Assembly: GCF_905147045.1 (NCBI RefSeq)
Contig: NC_065895.1
Span: 2,361,001-2,425,000 of the forward strand
Length of the DNA: 64,000 nt
Reading direction: 5' to 3'
DNA from: Nymphalis io
Taxonomy: Eukaryota > Arthropoda > Insecta > Lepidoptera > Nymphalidae
Shown here: piece after piece, positions 8,932 to 21,601 of the stretch
How positions within the stretch are numbered: position 1 is the stretch's first letter
Layout of the letters: every line of letters starts with the position of its first letter
Program-made: the position numbers and the translations under genes
The notes under the pieces: model-generated
Databases searched by the model: none
What the model was told of the DNA's origin: nothing
What the model saw: the letters and a program-made list of their open reading frames with translations, nothing else

Positions 8932-10119
8932 ATGGAGAATTCCTACGGTGTGGGAGTTGATAATAGATATGCTCTTTTCTTCGACGATGAGTCCGATCCT
9001 CTTGATGCGTTAAAAGCTCGAGAGCAAGCGAAAGAGCTTAAAAAAAAGACCAAAGAAGCAGAAAAAGAAAATAAGGGTAAACCCGATATCAAACCTAAGG
9101 GCGGCAGTGTCGTCACGAGGAAGGGTATCAAGGAAACTCAAAATGTAAAGTCTCAAGAAAATAAAAGTGGCGAACCACAAAAACCTAAGGGTCCACCAAG
9201 AACAAATGATCGTAATGTAGAGCGTCCACCGCCGAGACGCCGTGAAGAGCGCCCACAAAACGGAGCCGTCGATGGGAAGGAGGCCGCTAGGCCCCCCCGC
9301 CGTGAATTTGGTGACCGAAGGTCTAACTTTGAGCGACGTAATTTCAGCGAGAATCCCGAAGGAGGTGAACGTCGTGGACCTAGGCCCCCACGTGAACCAC
9401 GTGACGGGCAACGTGGGCCCAGGCCGGGTTACGACGGCCGCGGAAAACGTGAGTTTGACAGGAGATCGGGCTCTGATAAAACGGGTGTTAAGCCTGTGGA
9501 TAAACGTGAAGGGGCCGGTCCCCACAACTGGGGCACGATCAAGGACGACTTAGACGAACTGAACAAAACCGGATCCGAGGGCGACATCGCTGAAGAGAAA
9601 CCGGCGGACACCGCTGCCGCCGGAGACGGACAGCAGCCTGAGCCGGAGCGCGCGCCTCCAGCGGAAGAAGAACCGCGTGAGCTAACACTTGATGAGTACA
9701 AAGCGCTGCGTAACGCTCAGCGCACTGCTCCTCAATATAACTTACGTAAGGCAGGTGAGGGTGAGGACTTGAGCCAGTGGAAGAATCTGGTCATGTTGGA
9801 GAAGAAGAAGGAAGGTGGAGATGATGACGAGAGCGATGAGGAGTACGACATCGCAGATTACCCGCAGCGTGTCGGACGACAGAAGCGCGTGCTCGGCATC
9901 GAGTTCACGTTCAATGACAACTCGCGGCGTGGCGGCACGGGAGGTCGCGGGCGCGGACGCGGACGCGGTCGCGGTGGTGGCGGCGGTGGCGCTGGAGGTG
10001 CCGGCGGCCGCGGGGCGCCTCGTGAGGAGCCTCCGCCAGTGGAGGAGCGGCCGGTGGTGCGCAGCCAGGTTGTTCCGCCTAAGGTGGACGACAACAAGGA
10101 TTTTCCCTCTCTCAGCTAG
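8932..10119 (+). CDS. vig: Vig / SERBP1-HABP4 family RNA-binding protein (intronless CDS)
   Basis: The 395-residue product matches the insect vasa-intronic-gene/SERBP1 family, which binds mRNA and ribosomes and in flies was found with RISC and FMRP. The start MENSYGVGVDNRYALFF is followed by the acidic DDESDPLDALKARE segment typical of the Stm1/HABP4 N-terminus. A Lys/Arg/Pro-rich disordered region covers about 40-195. The HABP4/PAI-RBP1 domain starts near GPHNWGTIKDDLDELN (about 197-211) and includes LTLDEYKALRNAQR (251-264), then PQYNLRKAGEGEDLSQWK. A second block, VLGIEFTFNDNSRRG (320-334), is followed by an RGG/GR-rich tail (335-361) and ends VDDNKDFPSLS, the conserved C-terminal motif. 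The coding sequence is much more GC-rich than its surroundings, especially in the RGG tail, which explains the overlapping open frames on both strands. The start fits: it is the first ATG giving the family N-terminus. A four-codon upstream ORF starts at 8854. Confidence 0.95.
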   Translation: MENSYGVGVDNRYALFFDDESDPLDALKAREQAKELKKKTKEAEKENKGKPDIKPKGGSVVTRKGIKETQNVKSQENKSGEPQKPKGPPRTNDRNVERPPPRRREERPQNGAVDGKEAARPPRREFGDRRSNFERRNFSENPEGGERRGPRPPREPRDGQRGPRPGYDGRGKREFDRRSGSDKTGVKPVDKREGAGPHNWGTIKDDLDELNKTGSEGDIAEEKPADTAAAGDGQQPEPERAPPAEEEPRELTLDEYKALRNAQRTAPQYNLRKAGEGEDLSQWKNLVMLEKKKEGGDDDESDEEYDIADYPQRVGRQKRVLGIEFTFNDNSRRGGTGGRGRGRGRGRGGGGGGAGGAGGRGAPREEPPPVEERPVVRSQVVPPKVDDNKDFPSLS

Positions 10120-12065
10120 ACTCACAGTGAGTCTCCGTTCTTCTCCCCTTTTGAAAGTACGATAGAGATACAAATTAATAATTGTATGTACCGTTATTTT
10201 TGAAGTAAATATACAAAATATTTACAAAGGTGTGTATTATATTACATTGAGTTTTAGTAATTTTTTGACATACAGTCATAGCCTATGTACAGGTGATGTG
10301 CAGAAAGTTTTAAAATTTTAAAATGAAAGGGGAATTTCTTCTCTTATGAGCTCCTGGTGATGCTCAGGTTTAAGGGAGGGGGAGGACAATTGTTTTAATT
10401 TTGCAAATACATAGCGACCGTAACGCATATATGAATCTATCATAACAGTAGCTTGTATTGTAATCACATCTGCTTACAACTTTACTTGATGAGTTATTAT
10501 ATCCAATAAGTTTTACAACTTGCAGACTGTGACAATAATGGATTTACTCTGTCACAATTTAGCTTAGATTACATTTGTGGAGAAAATAACCATTGCATTT
10601 TGTGTCACGAGTTTGTGTCGACAGGTGCAGACTTTAAAACTGTAAATAGTTATAAATGTTTAAAAAATAAGGTCTTTAATAACAAGGTTGATTTTTGTTG
10701 ATACACAAACTTCTTGAAAAATAAACATTTTGTATGTGTGAATTTTGCTTCTTTGTTATTATTTTCAAATTATTTTGCTGAACTTCTATTCCTATATTTG
10801 TTGTATAAGCTCTCATATTTCTCCTCCTCCTTGCAAAAGCCATGTTAATTTGTTTCATAAAATTTTAATGTTAGTCTACTATTAGCAAATTTAACAGTAA
10901 CGTAGTATGAATTTGTGTAAACACAATTCAGTATGAAGTAATTTGATTTAGGAGTTAAAAAAATTTTTATAACATTTGTTTTCAGGTCACACTTGTGATC
11001 TATATATATTAAAATCAAACCACATTGTTATGTAAGTAATATTGTATATTGACACATCTGATCACTTCCACACAAAACAAGTTACTTAGAATATACTCAT
11101 AATAAAACAATGTTCTACAGTAGTTAAATATTCAACATAATAGAACTTTACTTACAAAAATAAACATAAACTTACACAATGTAATTTACAAAAATAACAC
11201 GATAAATAATGTATTTACATTACATATGGAACTGAAGTAAGGTGTTACATTGCTTTGTAACATTATATGACAATTAATACTTTATAATAATAATAATAAT
11301 AATTTTGAGCATGTAACTCGATCATATTAAGTTAATAAAATTTTATGTTTATATAAATAACTGAGGAACATCAATATTAGCAAAATAATTCACGACATCC
11401 ACATATGTCAATTATTATATTAATTACATAAATAGGTAAGAGTAACTACAGGGATGAACAAGCAATATTATGAATTCTGTTGCAGTTTTTTTTATTATAA
11501 GCATATAATTATATTAGCTGACTAGGTAGTGCTATTCATTAATTTTAATAGCTTCTGTTTTAGCCAAATAAAGAGCACTGAGAGACAATTGCTTCTTTAA
11601 TCTGATACAATAATTTAAAATAAATCATCATCATCATGATGATTAATGACAACATAACCAATAAGACTTTTGTTCAAGCTGGGTAGTTAATAAAAATTAT
11701 AAATTAGTGACGTAAAGCGTATTAACTAAATATGGGACTTGAGCCCCGATTCACAGCCACAATATACTTCACTTACAATAAAAGCGTTTATAAAGTACAA
11801 ACCTCGATACATACGTGGCTAGCTTTATTGTTACATGTCTGGCACACCTACATACTACGTACATATAGCAAATAGGTATAACACTATCTCCGTTTGTTCC
11901 TCAACTATACAATCAATTGACTATTATTTACATTGACAACAAGTCACTGACAATTTACAGCCACTAATGGGATTACAATCGACATCGACATTTATATTAA
12001 TTTGATTAGATTTATTGACAGCTCCCTTTTCTACGACACCCTCTAGACACTACCGAAACGACGGT
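10120..12065. other. 3' flanks of vig (plus) and the HECW gene (minus)
   Basis: This convergent interval contains the 3' UTRs of both genes and no further coding signal that I can see. No AATAAA occurs close after the vig stop; the nearest obvious one is at 10719-10724, so the vig 3' UTR may be about 600 nt. It includes short simple repeats such as (TAA)n near 11287. Confidence 0.5.
12011..12016 (-). other. Putative polyadenylation signal of the HECW gene
   Basis: TTTATT on the plus strand gives AATAAA on the minus strand, about 50 nt after the stop codon at 12066-12068. A longer 3' UTR using other signals to the left is equally possible. Confidence 0.4.
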
Positions 12066-15000
12066 TCACTCTATTCCAAAGGTATTGGTTTCTTCGACAG
12101 CGAGGAGCAGTTTCTCGTGAAGGAGCTGAAGCGTCGGGTAGGGAGGCAGGTCCAGTCGGTTGAAACAAGTGTGGGCCCTCGGGAGAGACTCGATGCGGCC
12201 CCAACGTTCGATGCAGAAGCGTCGGGGGCCCGTGGAACCACGCAAAGCTGAGAAGCCCTCGTAGGGTATCGATGACGTGCCGGTAACAAACTGAACGAGG
12301 CGCAGACGCTGCTCGTTCGTAAATCTGAAACAAAGATATTTAGAAAATAATTTTTACTTTTTATATTACTCAAAAACACATTTTAAAATAAACTATTCAT
12401 ACATTAATACTTTCAATGATAATATCCATATCGAATTCGGTTGGCCACATCCTGTTAAAAATATTGAATAGCTTTTTATCAGTATACGGGACAGCGAATG
12501 ATTGATTTGCATTTATTTGTATGTTCCTGTTTAAAATGCTACGTATAAAACATATGGAAGTGTTAGTTGTTACGCATGGGAATACACTTCAAAAGCTTCA
12601 TCATTTACTACGCGTGGGCGTCGTACCCACGTTAAACTATTTTAGTAACTGAAACCAGTCTTCATTTATTTCCTTTAAGTTGAATATTGTATATTACATT
12701 AGGATATTTACATGGTTAAATTGAATACACATATTAATTATGCAAAACAATTCAAAATGAGCACAATATTTAAAAAAAAAAACTTGGACGAAAACAACTT
12801 ATTTAAAAATAGTTTGTCATATAAGTCGCTTCTTTAAAATTCGTTAAATTCTTAAAAATCTAAAAAATATATATACAATGTAAATGATAAATATCAAATA
12901 AAAAGATTCGATTAGTTTTTTAACTAATATATGTATACGTTTGAGAGATTAAATTTTATTATATACGGAAATATTTTTTTTTGTTTCGGGTCATTGCAAC
13001 GGCGACAGTGCGAAGTCTGCGATAATTTATACGCGAAGGTTATCGGTTACTTTCGATAACGCTACTTAAAACCAAAGTCAGCGCAAATAACAAACCAATC
13101 GCAATAAACAGTTGGTGTTGGATGGAATGCATTCGTAAACAAGAAATAAAATACGAGCATTGAATGGCCTCATTTTCTTCTATAATTAGAATTTCTTTTC
13201 AAACGTGATTTAATTTAAGTACGTTACAAAGTAAATACTTTTTAATCTTATATTATATGGTAATTGTAACTGGTGGCATGTTGTACGTTGAATCGAGTAA
13301 TAATAATTACTTTTACGTTTTCATTGAAATGTAGGCAACTGTCCGTTTGCGTATGCTATTAACTTCTTTAGTAATTGTAGTAGACAATAATCGTGTTGAA
13401 CTTGGAACGTTAATTAGTACTAACGAAAATATTGTTGTTTCTTAGCTTTTATTGGGACAAATTAATGCAAATAAAAATGTGTTTCTAAATACGAATAAAT
13501 TGATTGTTTCATTGTTACAAACTTTCAGTTATAAATATCGAAATGACTGCTAAGTTTAGATGTTAAAAAGAAAAAAAAAGCATGCCAGAGTCATTCGGAA
13601 TCATTTCTGACGCGAGTACGAAGTAAAATGTCGTATGTCCAATTGCAAGCAGTTTCGGATGAAATTTATAAAATATATAAATCAGTGGCCTGCTGCTAAG
13701 AGGGCTATTATATCCCTTATAACCCTTAATTTGGTAATCAGAATAGAAACAATAAACAGATGTGGGTTGTATTGTATAATATAACATATTGTCGTTTTTA
13801 ATAATATTGTTGCTATTAGTAACGTTGTTTATAACGTTTTAGCACAAATACATTTAATATCTTAATGATTTGGTAAATAGCAAAATGTGGTTTACATTTT
13901 ACTCAAAAATATACATTGGCCCTTTTAGCACCAGGTCACCGAAATAATTATCTGAAAATCTACTTATTTAGGTACACATATCGTTTTTTAGAAACGAACG
14001 ACTTAAAATAAAAACAGTTTCTATCTATTAGAAAATTTCCAATAATGAAACAAGTAACTCGACTACTCCGTGCTATATTTACAGATAATAAGCTTAAATT
14101 ACAAAAAAAATGGTTTTATTTTTAATATATCTTGGAAATGCAGACTTATTAGATAAACCTAATGATGCTAAGGTCTGATAGTTAGTGCTCAACTTAGCTT
14201 CATTATAAATGTGAGTGTGTTTGTATGTGCGTTGCGTTTTCATGTCTTATTTACTCAACCGACCAACATAAAATTTTCCATTCACGTTGTGAGGGGTACA
14301 GAATAGGTCAAAAGGTATCTAATACGTCCTCTAAGTACTTTATATATGTAGGTATATAATATATTTATTAAGCTAAGGTTTCATATATTCGTATTGTAGT
14401 AAACCGATAATTTATTTTCATGAGACTGTCTTGTTATTTTCTTACCTGTTTTTTGTGCCAAGTAGAAAAAAAGGCAAAACTCTCCGATTACACTCGACTA
14501 TTGATTATAGAAGCTGCTATGAGCGCAGGCGGCGCCAATGCCAGCGATTTATGTCGCTTAAAAATATGTTTATTTAGGAAAAAATCCTAACATTTCATAT
14601 ATATATAATATACCTACATTTAATTAGCAATGTCCCGTGTAGTAAAGTTCCAAAAGCAGTACAATTAGCGATATAATGCATTTGTTTCTTCACACACTGC
14701 ACTAAAATATCTAGTTTAGTACTAAACATTTTCCAGACGTCGTCGTTGCCGATTTTCGGTCAGGAAGGCATCGTGTGATATATATAGCATTTGTGGTGTT
14801 TTCGTCGTCTCCCCAGTACGTACCTGTCGATGGCCTGCCAGAAGCAGAGTATGACGGGATGCGTGTCGTGGTACCCGCCGCGGTACTCCGTGTTGTTGCG
14901 CCAGTCCGACACGTCCAGCTCGGGCGCGCCCGCGATCACCAGCTCCAGCTCCCGCGCGTCGAACGCGCCCACCAGCCGAGGGTCCACAACCTGCGCCGGA

Positions 15001-18000
15001 CGGGTCGTTAGCGACTGACATTGGGATCCACGGAAATGTTTGCAGACTCTAAAGCCTCTATGACAGTCCAGTTCGGAGTCCGGTCCGGCTCACCTCGTGG
15101 AAGCCGCGCACGAGCCACTCGCTCTGCTCGGCCACGCCGCGCTCGACGCGCCAGCGCACGAGCTTCTCGAGGTACTCCTTCTTGTTGCGCTCCGTGACGG
15201 GCACGTCGCGCCCGCCCGCCTTCAGCTCGCGCTCCAGCACGCGCCCGTCCGCCAGCCGCTCCGACACCGCGAACGTCAGCTCCAGCGACGACACGCAGCG
15301 CGCCGACTGCAATGAGTCACGTTACACTTAACTTCCTATGCGGTTGCATGCAATCCTACTACCTACGTGAGTTATAGTTTTTGGAAACCGGTATATGCTT
15401 CGTTTAATTATATTGTCTATGACACTCGTTTCACAGTAGAATAAGTTTAATATGATTATTGTCTCAGATAGACTTGTAGAGAAGTATAGGTATACAACTA
15501 ATGTTTTTACCTTAACGACACTTAACAATAGAGATATACGAGTCTATGTCAATAGACTAGACGGCTATTTACGAATTTTAATAAAAGCTGCGATATTATA
15601 TAATATAAATTTATAATATAAAATTATTATATAATATTTATATAATATAAATATTGAATATATTTAAACTAAATAAACAGTAGTAAGAATGTGGATGGTG
15701 AAGATATCTCACCTGTAACCATCTCAGTGAAGCGGCAAACTGCGCGTCCAAAGCGTCTACATCTTCCAAAGCGGGCGGGAGACGTAGTAGAGCGCGGTAC
15801 AAAGCACGTGTGAACCACGCTTCAAGAAGGTAGCCGTGCACGAGAGCCAGGCCAAGCACGCGTCCAGAAAAGCGGAACCTGCCAAAAAAATAGTAAATAT
15901 TAAAAAAACGTTTTTCAGTATGACCAATATATATTTTTTTTAAATATATAATAGAATTTACCGACTAACGATTGTTTGTTTCTTGTTTAAAAAAAAACTC
16001 TAAAACAGTAACAAAGACGCCATTTTAATTTAGAAGACAATAGATAACAAGATGGCGTCACAATTGTATCAAACGACACAACCGAGATTTAGTTTCACAT
16101 AAATATCAACCGTGACAGTTGAGCAAAAAAATTCTTAAAGCACCTGTGATTCGGTGAGTTCGTAGTTATTGTTTGTAACTAAATATTGAATGTAACGTGA
16201 GATTTTTGAGACATTTTATAAAAACATACGTGGACACGCTACATGGCGTGGGTTATGGAAGAATGAATCTTCAAGGTCATAATCTTGAATTAAACCTTAT
16301 TCGTTTTTAATATATCATTCTGATATCTTCAAATTTATAATTTTATACGATATGTAGATAAATTAATTTAGGATACTAAATGGAGTATTTAAAAACAAAC
16401 GTTTTACTGTCTATATAGATAACAAAAACATCACAGATAACTTTTTAAAGTGCTCTTTGATGACAACATAAGTAGCTATGTATTTGTAATATAAATAAAG
16501 GTAATACAAAGCTTTAAAATGTAAGTGGAATTACATAGTTACGCTTTATCTGTAACGAACTGACAAAAACTATTTGCTCTACCATAATTATTTAAAATTA
16601 ACTGTTTGTATAATGTAGATACATATCATATTATATGTTTAGGAAAGTACAAATGTATTCTGTTTACATATAAAAGTTTTTTTTTTAAATCATAAACGAA
16701 TAAAAACAACAAATTAATAATGTCCAATGAAAATTTATCAATACCGTCAATTACGATGACTATTTATAGTATTAGATGTATAAATATCGACTGTCCATCG
16801 GCTGTATAGCCACTAGTCGTAAACAATAACATATTATTTAAGATTTAAAAACCGATACCCATTACGTCCCGCGATGGCGGACAGCACTAACAATGAACGG
16901 AAGTCCATAGTTTCTGAATGACAATTAAAACGCACCATAATTGATTAAAAAAGTACATTGACCTCTTTTGCTGTAATTGAAATAATACGATATAAAATGT
17001 ATAAAACCTTATCAACGGCTCTGAGTCTAGTCACCTCGTTGTGTTTTTATATTCTCTTTTATTATCTTGTTTGAATGCATTTTATTTGCAGTTAAATGTT
17101 TTTGTACTGTTTTCATTACGTTTCTTGCATAATAGTACCGATGTTTACAGGTTTTTACAATTACCGTAAAAATTATATAAACTTGTTTACTACGATTGAA
17201 TTGTATTTTAATATATGTAATCGTTTAATTTAATAAATAAATTTACATAGAATAAATATACTCATGAAGTGGTTTTTTTACTAAAGTACTTTTGCCTTTT
17301 GTTAATCTTTAGTGTTACATCATGATATCACGCGAAACAATAGAATAATCTTCTTGTCGTATAACAGCGTAATATAGGGTATTTATAACATGGCCTCTTG
17401 TAGGATCAATCTAATCTGATAATGTAGCCTTGACTTATTAACTTACATACTTAATAAAAATAATTAAAAATAAAATTTCATCACAATTGTTTAAATTAAA
17501 ATTTCGTAGTTCTTTATCGTTATGTTATATTATTTTTTTTTTTTTTTTATAGAATAGGAAGGCGGACGAGCATATGGGCCACCTGATGGTAAGTGGTCAC
17601 CAACGCTCTTAGACATTGGCATTGTAAGAAATGTCAACCATCGCTTACATATCCAATGCGCCACCAACCTTGGGAACTAAGATTTTATGTCCCTTGTGCC
17701 TGTAATTACACTGGCTCACTCACCCTTCAAACCGGAACACAACAATATCAAGTATTGCTGTTTTGCGGTAGAATATCTGATGAGTGGGTGGTACCTACCC
17801 AGACGAGCTTGCACAAAGCCCTACCACCAGTTTTATTTATTAAGTTTATTACACTTAACGCATATGGATAAATTCAAATAAATCTGTCTTGGCTAAATGA
17901 ATTATGACAATATTAAAAAAAAAAAAACCAATAAATACCTCTTTCCGTGTCAACATCACTTATTTGCTGGGACAATGCCACCTAATCTTATTATTCTTAT

Positions 18001-19118
18001 ACTGATTGTTAGTTATTATCTATAATGGCTGTGATTGTGTACTGTTAGTAATACGGTTTAAGTATTATAACTACATGCAGTGTAATAAGGCCCATGTTAA
18101 GGTATATTAAGTATTCAAGCGCCTATCGAGTTTTGACGGCTTTTAGCATATCGTGGTTTATGCTTTTAAGATAAAGCAACAGCCCTTTTAAAACATCGAA
18201 TGTTATCAAAATAGTTAAAATACATTCGTTATCGATTAAACTGTCAAGTTATAAACTGAACATTATTATCTCAAATTCTTAAATAATCTTCGGAGTAACA
18301 TTTTAAAACTGTTTGGTGTCATCGAAAAAATTTCTACGACAGTTTTTAATTATAACAATATTAGAAAAAGGTATGGTCTAATCAAACAACCGGTCGTATA
18401 TTTCGATCAACATTTTAACGATCAACAATCGAATCTTACCATTCATGATGGTTGTCAACAAACGCCGACATCGGGGACACGTGCACCGTGTAAGTATCGT
18501 TGGCGGAGTACTCGAACAATCCATAGTATGGGTTGAACAGTTCCCTCGACAGGAGGAAGAAGAATTCTCTACTGGGTCCTCCATAGTCTAAGCCTTCCTC
18601 TCCGTCCCAAAGGACGCACAGTTTGCCTTTCTGCAACTCCTTCTTGCTGCAGGACATGATACGTCTAAATGCGTCCTCTAAAAGATGATCACGACGTATA
18701 TGTAATCTGTAAATATACATTAATATGTCATTAAGGTAAACACAGGAAATTGTAGTGTTTTATGCATCTAAAATGTCTACATCTATCTTGATGATAGCTT
18801 CAGTGAGTTGAAAGATTTTATAGTAGGTAAACTTATTAGTGGTGCGTTAAAAACGACGCCCCTTTAGTGGATACGCTATGCTTGGCTTTCAAAGGAGTAT
18901 AACTTATTATTTAGACTTACTTTAATTTCCCTGGGCCCTGCCCATAGCCTTTGCTTTCCAGCTTCCTGTAGAAAGCTCGTAATTTAGCTTCGAAGTCCCG
19001 CCGTTGAGGCGCAGGCGCACGAGTGCTCCGCGTGGCGGCCGGCGACGCCGCAGGCGAAGGTTCAGCTGTTGCACACCCTGACGCCGGCACGTAGCTCATA
19101 ATCTCCTGTTCGAACAGG
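12066..19118 (-). CDS. HECW-type HECT E3 ubiquitin ligase, C-terminal six exons
   Basis: Minus-strand coding exons are 19118-18921, 18706-18440, 15878-15713, 15306-15094, 14990-14824 and 12324-12066. All internal borders are GT/AG and phases agree, giving 422 residues to the stop. The first exon holds LFEQEIMSYVP and RRDFEAKLRAFYRKLESKGY, the linker specific to HECW1/HECW2. The HECT domain follows with IRRDHLLEDAFRRIM, EEGLDYGGPSREFFFLLSRE, SPMSAFVDNHHEW|FRFSGR, and NNTEYRGGYHD. The C-lobe has LPRAHTCFNRLDLPPYP with the catalytic cysteine, and the protein ends EETNTFGIE with the usual terminal phenylalanine region. HECT ligases accept ubiquitin on this cysteine from an E2 and pass it to substrate. 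The family's N-terminal C2 and WW domains must be encoded upstream (to the right) and were not found. Exon 19118 begins with the last base of a split codon, so an upstream exon is required. Introns of about 2.5 kb separate 12324/14824 and 15878/18440. Confidence 0.95.
12325..14823. other. Last intron of the HECW gene
   Basis: The intron is AT-rich with no recognised repeat family or nested gene. A relatively GC-rich patch at about 13000-13140 includes a 7-bp inverted repeat GTTATCG/CGATAAC but has no convincing frame. Confidence 0.6.
15879..18439. other. HECW intron containing a SINE-A
   Basis: This is the intron between the FRFSGR exon and the EEGLDYGG exon. Apart from the SINE-A at 17529-17831 it is AT-rich sequence in which I see no gene. 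Confidence 0.6.
17529..17831 (-). repeat. SINE-A copy 3 (near full length)
   Basis: It begins with a long poly-T on the plus strand, followed by ATAGAATAGGAAGGCGGACG, and runs to ACCACCAG. It is close to the consensus seen at 37848-38141 and 57853-58143. It produces two overlapping spurious ORFs. Confidence 0.9.
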
Positions 19119-19202
19119 CTGTGGAAGAAGAAAGTTAATATATAACACTTATATTCTGTTTATAAAATCTAACTTAATATACAGTTAAGTAATATTTAAT
19201 AT

Positions 19203-19330
19203 GGTTGTGTTCCGGTTTGAAGGACGAGTGGTACAGTGTAGGTACAGGAAGAAGGGATATAATATCTTTGTTCCCAAGGTGGGTGGCATATTGGCGTTGT
19301 AAATATTGGTTAATGGTGGTGGCAATCCCG
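19203..19330 (+). repeat. SINE-A copy 4 (fragment)
   Basis: The central part only, from GTTGTGTTCCGGTTTGAAGG to the region after TGGTTAATGGTGG; both ends are missing. It lies just upstream of the most 5' HECW exon that could be identified. Confidence 0.7.
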
Positions 19331-19340
19331 TAGCACCAAC

Positions 19341-20324
19341 TGAGCTATTTACCAGGCCGCGATTTTATTTAAAATACGATATAGTTTTCGATTACTAGGC
19401 CTTTATTGACTACTAAAACTTTGGTGCGTTTCTAAACATAATCGGAAAAAGAAAAACACGTTTATTAAATTACTAGTACTTTTTAGAATTGTAGACAATG
19501 GACTATTGTTAAGATTTTACTTTCTTAATATTGTAATTATTAAATGTGATATGGTATAAAAACTAAAATTCACTTTCGTCGGACATTCGTAAAAAACGAA
19601 AACACCTTATTGTTTCACTTTTAATTTCGCACGTCGCCTCTCACATAACCTTAACCGAAATGGGCACCACCCGTAAATATATAGTACCAAGCACGTCATT
19701 CTGTTCCTTAAGACTAAAGACATAAAGACTAGAATATCGAAAAAGGATGTTCGGACGGATGCGCTTTTTATCTCTCAGAGTTTACTAGAGCGGAGAGTAT
19801 TAATATTATAATCACAGTGAATGTTAGCGAAATCTTCATTTATAGTAAAGATCGTTGATATACTTCTGGGCGAATGGTTAATGACAATGACTTAAGACAT
19901 CTGCCAAAACTTTCAACAATTAGTGGAAATTTTGTTAAATCATAATACACAAAAATCTGCTGGAATAAGTACTGTACTAGTGAATCATCGACTTCGTTAG
20001 CTCTTAATTAGATATCTTTAGACAACAATCAATTCTCCTGCTTTTGTTAATGGAAGTATCATTGAAAATTGCACCTCGCATTGTTTGATGGAGAACTTCG
20101 CCAATTTTAGAGGAACAATCGACGCTATAAACTATTTAGGATAACCAAATAGGAGCTATGTTAGTTGGTTTATTCGAAATGCTTTTAGGCTTACTATGGT
20201 TCCCTGTTTCATAACGTTAGTTTAATACCTAGATATAACATTACGAATTTCGGGCACAGCGGTCTTTATCTATCTATCTATCTTATTAAGGATTAAACTG
20301 AGCAGGAAATATTATAGAGTTCAA
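19341..20324. other. Unannotated AT-rich stretch upstream of HECW exon 19118
   Basis: I searched for WW-domain signatures on the minus strand (paired Trp residues with a YFVDH-like core) and saw none here. No repeat family is recognised. Confidence 0.4.
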
Positions 20325-20480
20325 ATACTCTCTCTCTCCGAGAGCACTCTTGTACTCCGATGGGACCAACGGCTTTCTGAGGCGCGGAAGTGTAACACTG
20401 CCGTCAGCCTCTGATACTGAGAATTTTTGACAGAAAAATAATCAAGTTTTATTAGACCGGGCTGGGATTTTAAAACTATA
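20325..20480 (-). repeat. SINE-C, degenerate fragment
   Basis: It shares with the copies at 24091 and 52080 the blocks TCCGATGGGA, ACGGCTTTC, GAGGCGCGGAAGTG and GACAGAAAAAT, then an ATTAGACCGGGCTGGGA stretch. The tRNA-like head is lost. Confidence 0.65.
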
Positions 20481-20589
20481 TTAATGTTAATAATAATATT
20501 GATAGCCAGAAACAAAGAATTATTTTTTACATTCCGTTATTTATAGATATTTATATCACGATGAAGAGTCAGCGCAGTTTTATTATTCC

Positions 20590-20663
20590 GAGAAATTTGG
20601 CTTTCAAATTACGTATTTTATTGAGCCCATGGTTCAAGCCGCGGGCAAAGCTAGTCCTAACTA
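20590..20663 (-). repeat. Repeat F fragment
   Basis: On the minus strand it reads ACTAGCTTTGCCCGCGGCTT, the characteristic end of a dispersed lepidopteran repeat also seen at 32285. Confidence 0.55.
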
Positions 20664-20831
20664 ATGTCCACAAAGTACGATGAACCGTATAACTTGCCCA
20701 AAATGAAAGGAAAGTCGACTTTAGACAGAGACAAAGCGAGGTCTACGCTGCTAACCTATAATCGATTTGGGAAAGATTTAATGTCGCTCCGCCCTGCCGG
20801 TGTTCAACATGCCGTAATTAGAATAATGTAA
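20664..20831 (+). other. Small ORF of 55 codons next to repeat F
   Basis: An ATG-started frame beginning MSTKYDEPYNLPKMKGK and ending VQHAVIRIM has less AT-biased codons than its surroundings. No family is recognised. It directly abuts the conserved end of repeat F, so it may be part of that element rather than a host gene; the minus strand is also partly open across it. Confidence 0.2.
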
Positions 20832-21558
20832 ACTGTATAAGTTATACGTAAAATATAGATAGATTGCTTATCTGTATCCACGTGTATTTTCTGTAAACTT
20901 ATCACCAAGATCACTTCTAATTTCTAAAACAGTCCATTGTTTATATTTTATTCAGCGATCCCAAATACAAATACAAATAAGAGACCCTTTATGCTAATAA
21001 TGACATTTTGAACTTTTTCATTTCTCGGATTTTTTACAAAAATGAACTTGAATTAACTAGAGATAAATCATTTTAATAGATACATATCATTTGTTATTTT
21101 CACGAATATGATAATTTGTAAATATACTAATATACATTGTAACTTATATTATTAAATGTATCTTTTTATATGTATCGTTTAAGACGCATTTGCATCTGAT
21201 TCATTGCAACGCATTCCAGAAATCATATTTATCGTCACAACTCTTGGCGTGCATCCAACAGTTGTGTTAACGGGCCCTGCGTAAACAATTGCGGTAAATA
21301 AAAAAATATCTTGCGATTCGATTATATTTGTACTAAATTTTGTTTTTATTTTACATAACCATACTAGGCTTTAACCGTTGCTCTGTGTACATTATTGCTT
21401 GAATAAAAAAAACCAGCATTAGTCCAAAAAATAATATGTACAAAATTTAACCGATTCCTTGCTCCGTTGCTGTGTGAAAAGACATCAGCTAATACTCTCG
21501 CAATTATAATATTGGTAGGGATTACGGTTAACGCTTTTTATACTCGATCTAGTCGTAC

Positions 21559-21561
<3 letters not shown>

Positions 21562-21595
<34 letters not shown>
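21562..21595. repeat. (TA)n microsatellite
   Basis: An uninterrupted run of about 17 TA units. The minus-strand ORF ending in alternating Ile/Tyr over it is an artefact. Confidence 0.9.

Positions 21596-21601
<6 letters not shown>

Noticed and set aside
9010..10173. Long open frames on the minus strand and other plus frames across vig
   Set aside because: These are shadows caused by the GC-rich, Arg/Gly/Pro-coding sequence of the real plus-strand gene.
12015..12251. Plus-strand 78-codon ORF
   Set aside because: It is antisense to the terminal HECT exon that contains the catalytic cysteine.
14722..15315. Plus-strand ORFs over the HECW exons
   Set aside because: They are antisense to well-supported HECT exons with matching splice borders.
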